A stretch of DNA of 64,000 nt. Source: Paenibacillus lacisoli. Its GTDB lineage: Bacteria; Bacillota; Bacilli; Paenibacillales; Paenibacillaceae. The stretch spans positions 248,001 to 312,000 of the forward strand of contig NZ_JAUQTB010000003.1 of the NCBI RefSeq assembly GCF_030580655.1, written 5' to 3'. Position numbers and translations under genes: made by a program. The notes below the pieces were generated by a model. It was not told the origin of the DNA and did no database searches. It saw nothing but the letters and a program-made list of their open reading frames with translations. This document shows, in pieces, positions 7,782-16,966 of the stretch; within the stretch, counting starts at the first letter, position 1; each line of letters begins with the position of its first letter.

Positions 7782-8781
7782 GTTGTGGTTTGTACTGGTC
7801 GGTGTCTTGTTTATCGGATTCTTCTTTCTCGAAGGCTTTGACTTCGGTGTCGGCATGTCAACCGCATTGATTGCCCGCAATGATACCCAAAAACGGATGC
7901 TGATCAATTCGATCGGCCCGTTCTGGGACGGTAATGAAGTGTGGCTGATTACAGCCGGGGGTGCCATGTTTGCAGCCTTCCCGCATTGGTATGCTACATT
8001 GTTCAGCGGATTTTATCTGCCGCTCGTGGTCCTGCTGCTGGCACTGATCGGCCGCGGAGTAGCTTTTGAGTTCAGGGGCAAAGTAGAAAGTGCCACATGG
8101 CGCAAAGTATGGGATATCGTCATCCCGGTCAGCAGTTTCCTGCCTCCATTCCTGCTAGGGGTTGTCTTTGCCACGCTCATGAAGGGGATGCCGATTGATC
8201 AGTCGATGAATATGCATGCCGGCTTCTTCGATGTCGTGAACTTGTACACGGTTGTCGGCGGTCTGACCGTAACACTCCTGTGCCTGGTGCACGGACAGCT
8301 CTTCACCGTGCTGCGCACGACCGGGGAGCTGCAGGAGTCTGCACGCCGGATGGCAGCCCGGCTGCTGGTTCCGCTGGCAGCTCTGCTGCTTGTGTTCGGC
8401 GTGATGACTTACTTCATGACGGATGTGTTTGAAGTGCGCGGGGGTATGCTCACAGCGGCCGGAATAATCGGCGTAGTCGCATTCGTGCTGGCTGGCTATT
8501 TTGCCTCTAAGCGCCGGGACGGCTGGGCTTTTGGCATGACAGGTGCCGTGATCGCCATCGCTATCGGCTCGGTGTTCATCGGTCTGTTCCCGCGGGTCAT
8601 GGTCAGCTCGCTGGGCAGCATGTTTGACCTGACCGTCTACAATGCCTCTTCGGGTCATTATTCACTTAAAGTGATGACGATTGTGGCACTCTCGCTGCTG
8701 CCATTTGTGCTCGGTTATCAGATCTGGAGCTATTTCGTCTTCCATAAGCGGCTGCACGAGAAAAGCCACCTGGAATACTGA
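7768..8781 (+). CDS. cydB: Cytochrome bd ubiquinol oxidase subunit II
   Basis: 337-residue partner of CydA with eight or nine hydrophobic helices. The N-terminus shows the family signature LEGFDFGVGM and then IGPFWDGNEVWLITAGGAMFAAFP, which line the proton/oxygen path of the oxidase. It starts within the last codons of cydA (14-base overlap) behind GGAGGAGG, so the two subunits are translationally coupled. The stop is separated by one base from the next ATG. Length and motifs are normal. Confidence 0.95.
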   Translation: MLLSELWFVLVGVLFIGFFFLEGFDFGVGMSTALIARNDTQKRMLINSIGPFWDGNEVWLITAGGAMFAAFPHWYATLFSGFYLPLVVLLLALIGRGVAFEFRGKVESATWRKVWDIVIPVSSFLPPFLLGVVFATLMKGMPIDQSMNMHAGFFDVVNLYTVVGGLTVTLLCLVHGQLFTVLRTTGELQESARRMAARLLVPLAALLLVFGVMTYFMTDVFEVRGGMLTAAGIIGVVAFVLAGYFASKRRDGWAFGMTGAVIAIAIGSVFIGLFPRVMVSSLGSMFDLTVYNASSGHYSLKVMTIVALSLLPFVLGYQIWSYFVFHKRLHEKSHLEY

Positions 8782-8782
8782 T

Positions 8783-10546
8783 ATGGGACGCGGACTGATG
8801 CGGATGAAGGGAATCCTTCCTGTCCTGGCGGCCGTTACGCTGCTGACCCTTCTCCAGAGCATGGCTATTATTATGCAGGCCAAATGGCTGGCCGAGGTGA
8901 TTTCGGCCCTGTTCGCCGGCGCTCCGCTGCAGGAGCAGGCCGGCCGGATCGGGCTGTTCGCCGTCATGTTTCTGGCCAGATACGGCTTTGACCTGCTGCA
9001 GCAGCAGATCGCATCGGAATATGCGGAACAGGCAGGGGCAGACCTGCGCCGCGGGTTTATGGACCGACTGATGGAGCTGGGTCCAAGGTTCGCCCGCTCT
9101 TCGGGGACCGGCCATGTCGTCACCCTGGTGAGGGAGGGCATCCAGAAATACCGCATTTATCTGGAGAAGGTCATCCCGCGGATGCCGGCTGCAGGAGCCA
9201 CACCAGCGTTGATTCTGCTGTATATCCTGCTGCAGGATATGATGTCGGCGGTCATTCTGCTGATCATGCTGCCGATCCTGATTGTCTTCATGATCCTTGT
9301 TGGCCTAGCCGCGAAGAAACAAATGGAACACCAGTTTTCGGCATACCGCGCGCTTTCGAACCATTTTGTCGATGCGATGCGTGGTCTGGAGACACTGAAG
9401 CTGCTGGGACGTAGCCGCGGTCATGCGCGGGCTGTTGAGCAGGTCAGTGGTCGCTACCGGCGTGCCACGATGAAGACGCTGCGCGTAGCTTTCATGTCTT
9501 CGTTCGCGCTGGACTTCTTCACCATGCTGGGAGTAGCCATGGTTGCAGTTGGCCTTGGCATGAGGCTGATCCATGGTGAAATCGAGTTGGTGACGGCATT
9601 GACGGTGCTGATTCTGGCACCGGAGTATTTCCTGCCGATCCGCATGGTGGGCGCAGATTATCATGCGACCCTGGAAGGCAAGGAAGCGGGTGAGGCGATC
9701 CAGGCCATCCTGCAGCAGCCGCCGCTCGCAGAAGCTGGAGTCTCCGCCTCTGCCAACCGCGGACTGCAGGCTGTCTGCGGCGAGAAGGCTGCGAGCTGGA
9801 CGCGCCGCAGCCGCTTGCGCTTGAGCGGCATCGGCCTGCGCCATGAGGCGGAGGGGCCGGCATCGCTCGAGGACGTATCCCTTCAGGTCGAAGGGATGCG
9901 AATGATCGGTATTGCCGGGGCCAGCGGCGCCGGCAAGTCTACTCTCATCGACGTGCTGGGCGGCTTCCTGAAGCCCACGTACGGCGACATCGCGATCGAC
10001 GGCTGCAGCGGCGCCGATCTGCTCTGCACAAAGGCGTGGCGCAGCCAGATCGCCTACATTCCACAGGCGCCTTATCTGTTCAGCGCCTCGCTTGCCGACA
10101 ATATCCGGTTCTATACACCCGATGCGACAGACCGGGAAGTTGAGGCCGCTGTACAAGCGGTTGCCCTTCAGGAGCTGGTGGCCGAGCTGCCCCAGGGCAT
10201 CCATACACAGATCGGAGCAGGCGGCCGTCAGCTGAGCGGCGGGCAGGAGCATCGGGTCGCGCTGGCTCGTGCTTTCTTGAGCGGCCGTCCGGTGCTGCTG
10301 CTTGATGAGCCCACCGCGCATCTGGATATCGAAACAGAGTATGAGCTCAAGCAGACGATGCTGCGGCTTTTCAAGGGCAGACTAGTGTTTCTGGCGACCC
10401 ACCGGCTGCACTGGATGCCGGATATGGATCACATTTTAATCATGGAGCAAGGGAAATTGGTGGAAAGCGGGACCCACGCGGAACTGTTAGACCGCCAGGG
10501 GGCTTATTATGAACTGTTAAGGTCACAATGGGAGGTTGTCGTGTGA
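8783..10546 (+). CDS. cydD: Thiol-reductant ABC exporter subunit CydD
   Basis: 587-residue half-transporter: six-helix membrane domain (about 1-320) and ATPase domain with Walker A GASGAGKST near residue 380, signature LSGGQEHRVALARA near 483 and Walker B VLLLDEPTAHLD near 503. With CydC it exports cysteine/glutathione needed for cytochrome bd assembly. Segments such as LRVAFMSSFALDFFT and LTVLILAPEYFLPIRM mark it as CydD in E. coli nomenclature; Bacillus naming swaps the letters. ATG 8783 lies one base after cydB; ATG 8798 is an alternative. The stop overlaps cydC. Confidence 0.92.
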   Translation: MGRGLMRMKGILPVLAAVTLLTLLQSMAIIMQAKWLAEVISALFAGAPLQEQAGRIGLFAVMFLARYGFDLLQQQIASEYAEQAGADLRRGFMDRLMELGPRFARSSGTGHVVTLVREGIQKYRIYLEKVIPRMPAAGATPALILLYILLQDMMSAVILLIMLPILIVFMILVGLAAKKQMEHQFSAYRALSNHFVDAMRGLETLKLLGRSRGHARAVEQVSGRYRRATMKTLRVAFMSSFALDFFTMLGVAMVAVGLGMRLIHGEIELVTALTVLILAPEYFLPIRMVGADYHATLEGKEAGEAIQAILQQPPLAEAGVSASANRGLQAVCGEKAASWTRRSRLRLSGIGLRHEAEGPASLEDVSLQVEGMRMIGIAGASGAGKSTLIDVLGGFLKPTYGDIAIDGCSGADLLCTKAWRSQIAYIPQAPYLFSASLADNIRFYTPDATDREVEAAVQAVALQELVAELPQGIHTQIGAGGRQLSGGQEHRVALARAFLSGRPVLLLDEPTAHLDIETEYELKQTMLRLFKGRLVFLATHRLHWMPDMDHILIMEQGKLVESGTHAELLDRQGAYYELLRSQWEVVV

Positions 10547-12345
10547 GACGGAAAGGATGGATTCGGCCCTACCTAATGCAGCTTCGCGGACGGATTGCGG
10601 GTATCGCCCTGCTGGGCGTTCTGGCTGCGATGTTCGCAGCTGCACTGATGTTCACCTCGGGGTATCTGATCTCCAAGTCTGCCTTGAGACCTGAGAACAT
10701 CCTGATGGTCTATGTGCCGATTGTCGGGGTTCGCACCTTTGGAATCGGGCGTGCGGCACTCCGGTATGCCGAGCGTCTGGCAGGACATGACACGGTGCTG
10801 CAGATCCTTTCACGCATGCGGGTGAGGCTGTACCGCAGGCTGGAGCCGCATGCGCTTCAGCTGCGCCAGCGCTATGAGACCGGTGAGCTGCTGGGCCTGC
10901 TCGCCGAAGATGTGGAGCGGCTGCAGGATGTGTTCCTGCGCACGCTCTTTCCGGCGGTCACCGCGCTGGTGATCTACACGGCAGCCATCGCCGGGCTTGG
11001 CTGGTTCGATGCCTCCTTTGCGCTGATGACCGGTCTCTATCTCCTGCTGCTGCTCGTTGGCTTACCCTGGCTGTCTCTGCGGGTCACTCGTTCCCAGCAG
11101 CTGAAGATCAAGCAGCAGCGCAGTGTGCTGTACCGCACCTTGACCGATGCCGTCCTTGGACTGGGTGACTGGCTGATCAGCGGGCGCACTGCGGAATTCA
11201 CCTCCCGTTATGAAGCACAGGAGCGGGAAACCGAGCGGCTGGAGCGCTGCCTCAACCGGTGGCTGCGCTGGCGCAGCCTGCTGGGCCAGCTGCTGGTCGG
11301 GCTGGTGATGATCACGACCCTCGTCTGGGCAGGGCACCAAGTCGAAGACGGCCACATGCAGCCGACACTGCTGGCAGCCTTCGTGCTCGTCATCCTGCCC
11401 TTGATGGATGCCTTCCTGCCGGTGGCGGAGGCGGTTGAACGGCTGCCGCTGTATCAGGAATCATTCCGGCGCCTGGATGCCGTACCGGGAGGGGAAGAGA
11501 ATGACAGCGGTACACTGTCGGAGGAAGAGGAACACCGGTTCAGAACAGCAGCCCGGCTTCGGGCTGACGGCGCGGTGACCATTGCACTGACCAATGTCTC
11601 GTCGAGCTATATGAATGCAGACAGCGGGCCGCAGCCGCCGCTTGCAGTGGCGGGAATCTCGCTGAAGCTGCTGCCCGGCTCACGCACGGCTGTTCTGGGC
11701 CGCAGCGGAGCCGGCAAGTCAACCCTGCTCAAGCTGATTCAAGGCGTTCAGGTGCCGCTTCAGGGCCAAGTCACTCTGAATGGTGTGGATGCTCATCAGA
11801 TCGGGGATGCCATGCCACAGCTGATTGCGGTGCTGAATCAGAACCCGTATCTGTTCGATACCAGCGTAGCCAACAACATCCGCCTGGGAAGGCCGGATGC
11901 CACATTGGAGGACATTCGTGAGGCGGCCCGCCGGGCCCGTCTGGACGCCCTGATTGAGTCGCTCCCGCAGGGGTATGACACGCCGGTTCAGGAGGCCGGA
12001 CTGCGCTTTTCCGGCGGTGAACGCCAGCGGATTGCGCTGGCCCGCATCCTGCTCCAGGATACGCCGGTGATTATTCTGGATGAGCCTACCGCAGGACTTG
12101 ATCCACGGACAGAACGGGATTTGCTGGCGACGGTGCTGGAGACGATCGGGGACCGGACTTTGATCTGGGTCACGCATCACCTGGCCGGCATGGAGGCGAT
12201 GGACCAGATCGTTTTCATGGAACAGGGACGGATCGCTATGCAGGGGCCGCATGACTGGCTGATGGAGCGCTACCCGCGCTACCGAAGCCTGTACCGCCTG
12301 GACTGCCCGGTACCGCCGCCTCCGCGCAGATTGAAGCAGGCCTGA
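10543..12345 (+). CDS. cydC: Thiol-reductant ABC exporter subunit CydC
   Basis: 600-residue partner of CydD. The membrane domain contains the CydC-type stretch GVRTFGIGRAALRYAERLAGHD; the ATPase has Walker A GRSGAGKSTLLKL near 385, signature FSGGERQRIALARI near 488 and Walker B VIILDEPTAGLDP near 510. The start is taken as GTG 10543, which overlaps the cydD stop (GTGTGA) and has GGGAGG 7 bases upstream; an in-frame ATG at 10528 lies on top of that ribosome site and is less likely. Last gene of the operon, followed by a hairpin terminator. Confidence 0.92.
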   Translation: MRRKGWIRPYLMQLRGRIAGIALLGVLAAMFAAALMFTSGYLISKSALRPENILMVYVPIVGVRTFGIGRAALRYAERLAGHDTVLQILSRMRVRLYRRLEPHALQLRQRYETGELLGLLAEDVERLQDVFLRTLFPAVTALVIYTAAIAGLGWFDASFALMTGLYLLLLLVGLPWLSLRVTRSQQLKIKQQRSVLYRTLTDAVLGLGDWLISGRTAEFTSRYEAQERETERLERCLNRWLRWRSLLGQLLVGLVMITTLVWAGHQVEDGHMQPTLLAAFVLVILPLMDAFLPVAEAVERLPLYQESFRRLDAVPGGEENDSGTLSEEEEHRFRTAARLRADGAVTIALTNVSSSYMNADSGPQPPLAVAGISLKLLPGSRTAVLGRSGAGKSTLLKLIQGVQVPLQGQVTLNGVDAHQIGDAMPQLIAVLNQNPYLFDTSVANNIRLGRPDATLEDIREAARRARLDALIESLPQGYDTPVQEAGLRFSGGERQRIALARILLQDTPVIILDEPTAGLDPRTERDLLATVLETIGDRTLIWVTHHLAGMEAMDQIVFMEQGRIAMQGPHDWLMERYPRYRSLYRLDCPVPPPPRRLKQA

Positions 12346-12378
12346 AGCTGCAGACGCTAAGGCCTTATTAACTGTATT

Positions 12379-12422
12379 AACAGCACGGACTCCCGGCTTG
12401 ACGTCAGGAGTTCGTGCTGTTT
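12379..12422 (+). terminator. Terminator of cydABDC
   Basis: 15-bp stem with one G-T pair (12379-12393 with 12408-12422), loop of 14, followed by a modest T-rich stretch. Confidence 0.65.
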
Positions 12423-12457
12423 GTTATGAAATGAGGGCACCTTTTTCTCCAGCTCTG

Positions 12458-12592
12458 TATACAATACAAAACAGCCGTGATGGGTCAGCATCCCGGCTGA
12501 GACAGAGACCGCAGATGCTGGCGGCCGGATCTAATGAATATGGCGAACACCGGATATTGCCCTGTGCAGTTATTTCCGGTGTTTTTTCTTTT
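12458..12592 (+). ncRNA. Candidate small RNA antisense to the 3' end of the 41-residue peptide gene
   Basis: A -10-like TATACAAT at 12458-12465 has no clear -35. It is followed by a nested hairpin (CAGCCG 12472-12477 with CGGCTG 12494-12499, inner GATG/CATC) and then a good intrinsic terminator: stem AACACCGGA 12546-12554 with TCCGGTGTT 12575-12583 and a T-rich run. The terminator lies inside the 3' end of the convergent peptide gene, so a transcript of about 120 nt would be antisense to it. Promoter support is weak. Confidence 0.4.
12546..12592 (+). terminator. Intrinsic terminator of the plus-strand transcript
   Basis: 9-bp perfect stem, 20-nt loop, then TTTT-C-TTTTT. On the minus strand the same hairpin lacks a T run, so it points only in the plus direction. 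Confidence 0.7.
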
Positions 12593-12695
12593 TCCTCGCT
12601 GCTTTCCAGCTAGTTCGCAGTGCATACAGACCGGTTAAGACAGCAACAATTTTGACAAGTCCATCCAATAGTTTGAGAAGCAAATCAAGGATCAT
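12570..12695 (-). CDS. 41-residue hydrophobic peptide with lysine-rich tail, candidate type I toxin
   Basis: Small gene with unusually strong expression signals: SD AAGGGGGTGA, ATG at 12695 and an extended -10 TGGTATAAT. The peptide begins MILDLLLKLLDGLVKIVA, continues as a hydrophobic helix, and ends in a tail of lysines and arginines (RKKKKHRK). A membrane helix with a poly-Lys end is the pattern of Bacillus type I toxins such as YonT and BsrG; I see no direct sequence match. The SD is buried in a perfect hairpin, and a convergent transcript ends inside the gene. It could alternatively be a small membrane-modulating peptide. Confidence 0.6.
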   Translation of the reverse strand: MILDLLLKLLDGLVKIVAVLTGLYALRTSWKAARKKKKHRK

Positions 12696-12697
12696 CA

Positions 12698-12713
12698 AAG
12701 GGGTCACCCCCTT
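12698..12713 (-). promoter_or_regulatory. Hairpin sequestering the peptide gene's ribosome site
   Basis: In the minus-strand RNA, AAGGGG-GUGA-CCCCUU forms a 6-bp perfect stem with a GNRA tetraloop. The whole Shine-Dalgarno lies in the 5' arm and loop, and the AUG follows 2 nt after the stem. Confidence 0.65.
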
Positions 12714-12759
12714 CCAGACAGTACCAGCAGCCTTGTCCACGGTGTCTCTGTCTGTCTAA

Positions 12760-12768
12760 ATTATACCA
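12760..12768 (-). promoter_or_regulatory. Extended -10 promoter of the 41-residue peptide gene
   Basis: TGGTATAAT on the minus strand is a perfect extended -10. No good -35 is seen, which extended -10 promoters do not require. Predicted leader about 55-60 nt. Confidence 0.65.
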
Positions 12769-12936
12769 ATATCTTACAGATTCTCTCCATCGGCTGTCGT
12801 CCTTACTGTCTTTCTGGCTATAGGCTCCAGAGGAGTTCATGTCGGGTGTATTTAGCCGGAAGGGTAGGAGTGAGGGGACTGGACGGCGAACCTTGTTAGA
12901 AGCAGACTTATGGAGAAGAAGGGGGTTGAGGCACAG

Positions 12937-14499
12937 ATGTTGGACCGGCAGGAGTTAAAAGCAAGGGCCGTCCGATTGGCCGGGGTGCCGGAGTATTACC
13001 AGCTTGTTATTGAGGATTATCCGGAAGCGGGAACACCGGAGAAGGCTGCAGCCGTGTTTGCCTGGATCGATCCCGTACGGGGTGAGGAGGCTGGTGCCGC
13101 GGTTGAACTCGGACCGGAAGGGGAACTGATTCGATGGACCCGGGATCTGGAGTGGGACCGGGAGAAGGAACCGGCGCTGCCGGACGAATATCTGGAACAA
13201 TGCATCCTGAACTTTGTCCGGACTCATGCGTCTGCAGCGGTTGATGTTTTTACATATACAACGAGACAGGATGAAGGTGACACGATTCACTATAATCGCA
13301 TGCAGGAGGCGCTGGAGCTGCCGCTGCCCAGAAGCGGGTTCTCGGTAACGGTGAGCCGCAATGGACAAATAACAGATTACCATTACCGCGGGGGAGTGGG
13401 ACATCCCTTCATTCCTGAGCGTATACTGGACCGTGAACAAGCCAGAGATCAAGCGATACGCTGTCTTGGCGGCTGGTCGCTGTGTTTTGCGCATCTGACA
13501 CCATCATTGTATGATGTCCCGGCTGAGGGCGTGTATCTTGTCTATGCACCTTCTGCCTGGCTGATATCCCTGGATGCGGTTACCGGCAGTCAGCGTCGGA
13601 GCGGCCCTGTTCTTGAAGACGCGGAGGCGGTTGAGGATCAGGAGGAACAGAGCAGATGGGTCCCTCTCCGTGAGCTGGTGAAGAGAGATGCCATACACAT
13701 GGAGCAGGTGGAGCGGGACTCGCCCGAGATGCTGCTTGGTATTCGCCCAGGAGATTATGAGCTGCTGCGCAGCATGGAGCTTGAGGCTGGAATCATTGGC
13801 AGGGTGTGGCGCCGGCGGGAAGGTCAAACAGGCGAATTAAGCGCTGACCCAGCCACAGCGGTACCATCGCATAAGAGCACGGGAATCTCTGCTGAAGCTT
13901 ACCTGCGGGAGCGTACTGCCGGAACAATCAAGGCACGGTTCTGGAAGGCCAGCGGGCGGCTTCAGTCTTTTATGACGTTCGAGGAGCAGGCGGGGGAGCT
14001 TCGCTTAAGCCGGGAAGAGGCTATGACCAAAGCGGTGGCATTTTTGCTTGCCGTCCTGCCCGAAGCTCATGTGCTTCTCGATCTGTCAGAAATAGACATA
14101 GGTGATCTCCATAACGATGAGTCCGAAGAGGACCGGCAGGACAAGCGCTATGTTTTCCACATCCGGTTTGCTGTTCAGGGAATTCCGCTGTATATGGAGC
14201 AGATCACGGTAGGTGTCCATGCGGCTACCGGGGAGGTCTGCCATTATCTTGGGCCGGATTTCGATCTGCATGAGCTGACCAGGATCTCCGCGGTTCCCCG
14301 GATTACGGCTGAGGCGGCAGCGGCAGCCGCAGCGGAGCAGCTTGATGTCCAGCTGGAATGGGAGCTGAATTACCCCGGCTGCGGTCGGTCCCCTCATTAT
14401 CAGCTCAGATACTTACCGGTTCAGGCCCGGTCACGCCGCGATATCCGGTTTGTGGATGCCATGAATGGAACGGTATATGGAACCCTTCTGCCCAAATAG
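12937..14499 (+). CDS. YcdB/YcdC (PepSY-like) domain protein
   Basis: 520-residue acidic protein without signal peptide or membrane helix. It has two repeated units: each shows a segment like RMQEALELPLPRSGFSVTVSRNGQITDYHY or FAVQGIPLYMEQITVGVHAATGEVCHY, in which a beta strand is followed by G-x-[IV]-x-x-[FY], as in the YcdB/YcdC relatives of PepSY domains. Function in this family is not established. ATG 12937 is preferred over the in-frame ATG 12910 because GAGG precedes it at good distance. Gene stands alone, 53 bases before glpP. Confidence 0.65.
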   Translation: MLDRQELKARAVRLAGVPEYYQLVIEDYPEAGTPEKAAAVFAWIDPVRGEEAGAAVELGPEGELIRWTRDLEWDREKEPALPDEYLEQCILNFVRTHASAAVDVFTYTTRQDEGDTIHYNRMQEALELPLPRSGFSVTVSRNGQITDYHYRGGVGHPFIPERILDREQARDQAIRCLGGWSLCFAHLTPSLYDVPAEGVYLVYAPSAWLISLDAVTGSQRRSGPVLEDAEAVEDQEEQSRWVPLRELVKRDAIHMEQVERDSPEMLLGIRPGDYELLRSMELEAGIIGRVWRRREGQTGELSADPATAVPSHKSTGISAEAYLRERTAGTIKARFWKASGRLQSFMTFEEQAGELRLSREEAMTKAVAFLLAVLPEAHVLLDLSEIDIGDLHNDESEEDRQDKRYVFHIRFAVQGIPLYMEQITVGVHAATGEVCHYLGPDFDLHELTRISAVPRITAEAAAAAAAEQLDVQLEWELNYPGCGRSPHYQLRYLPVQARSRRDIRFVDAMNGTVYGTLLPK

Positions 14500-14552
14500 T
14501 TAAGAATAGACACATTCTGATTGAAACTGCATATTGGAGGCTGAGGCATTAC

Positions 14553-15122
14553 ATGGAGCAGAAAATGAAACATTTTGGAGGTCAGCGGATCCTGCCGGCA
14601 GCCAAGAACATGAAGCAGTTTGAGCGGCTGCTCGACAGCACCTACACCTACGGCATTTTTCTGGATACGCATGTGGCTCAGCTGCGCAGCATTTATGAGC
14701 TTGCCCGGGGCCGGAACAAGCAGATGTTTCTCCATGCTGATCTGGTACAGGGTCTGAAGAACGACGAATACGCAGCTGAATATCTGTGCCAGGAGATCCG
14801 TCCATATGGCCTGATTTCCACACGTGCTGGTGTAATTCAGAGAGCCAGGCAGAAAGGGATCATCGCGATTCAACGGATGTTCCTGCTGGATACGATCGCG
14901 ATGGAGAAAAGTTATGCCCTGATTGAGAAGACCCGGCCGGATTATATCGAGGTGCTGCCCGGCGTTATCCCGCATATGATCGAGGAGGTTTATGCACGGA
15001 CAGGAATTCCGGTGCTTGCAGGCGGACTGATCCGGACATCGGCTGATGTGGAGGCTGCCCTGAATGCAGGAGCGGCTGCAGTGACCACGTCAAATAAGGA
15101 ATTGTTCAGGCAATTTGCCTAG
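14553..15122 (+). CDS. glpP: Glycerol-3-phosphate responsive antiterminator
   Basis: 189-residue TIM-barrel-like RNA-binding regulator. With glycerol-3-phosphate bound it lets RNA polymerase read through terminators in glp leaders. Recognisable blocks: TYGIFLDTHVAQL, LHADLVQGLKNDEYA, PYGLISTRAGVI, DYIEVLPGVIPHMI and VLAGGLIRTSADVEAALNAG. ATG 14553 is taken with TTGGAGG upstream; ATG 14565 is possible. It directly precedes glpK, and a matching terminator hairpin stands before glpD. No glpF glycerol channel is present at its usual place between glpP and glpK. Confidence 0.92.
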   Translation: MEQKMKHFGGQRILPAAKNMKQFERLLDSTYTYGIFLDTHVAQLRSIYELARGRNKQMFLHADLVQGLKNDEYAAEYLCQEIRPYGLISTRAGVIQRARQKGIIAIQRMFLLDTIAMEKSYALIEKTRPDYIEVLPGVIPHMIEEVYARTGIPVLAGGLIRTSADVEAALNAGAAAVTTSNKELFRQFA

Positions 15123-15200
15123 ATTCTGATGCTGGTGAGAGTATCCTCAATTGTGGTATCTTGAAAGTAAACGGATACATTACAGACAGAGGAGGAGTGA

Positions 15201-16700
<1,500 letters not shown>

Positions 16701-16736
16701 CCTTGTCAGCCAGTCCTTTTGCGATGTTATATGCGG

Positions 16737-16765
16737 TTGAAACTAAATTTCAAATTTTGTATATT
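16737..16765 (+). promoter_or_regulatory. glpD promoter
   Basis: -35 TTGAAA (16737-16742), exact 17-bp spacer, -10 TATATT (16760-16765). This gives a leader of nearly 200 nt before glpD. Confidence 0.7.
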
Positions 16766-16859
16766 CCCTTTTCCGCCTGAGCGTTGTATGTTACGATAAT
16801 GTCAAGTTCATACGTAGGTATGCTGCCCCTGGCGGCTGCTTACTTGTCAGGAGATCCGG

Positions 16860-16917
16860 AGAGACTGCGATTCACTCAGCGCTTGCGCTGCAGTGTACAT
16901 TCGTGGTCTCTTTTTTA
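16860..16917 (+). promoter_or_regulatory. glpD leader terminator, presumed GlpP antitermination target
   Basis: Outer stem AGAGAC (16860-16865) with GTCTCT (16906-16911); inner stem CACT-CAGCGC-TT-GCGCTG-CAGTG (16873-16896). A T run follows (16909-16917). It lies between promoter and coding region. In B. subtilis, GlpP acts on such a terminator in the glpD leader. Confidence 0.75.
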
Positions 16918-16966
16918 TTTGATCTGTAAGTGGTCAATCATGATAGAGAAGCAAGCAGGAGAGAGG

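Noticed and set aside
6624..7967. 447-codon minus-strand open frame opposite cydA
   Set aside because: Lies antisense to the strongly conserved cydA/cydB coding sequence, has no ribosome site and is rich in His, Gln and Arg, the usual shadow of a GC-rich gene.
9305..10321. 338-codon minus-strand frame opposite cydD
   Set aside because: Antisense to the Walker and signature motifs of CydD; composition is a codon shadow.
12398..12613. 71-codon plus-strand frame downstream of cydC
   Set aside because: It spans the terminator arm and the candidate antisense RNA; no ribosome site. The minus-strand 41-codon frame has far better signals.
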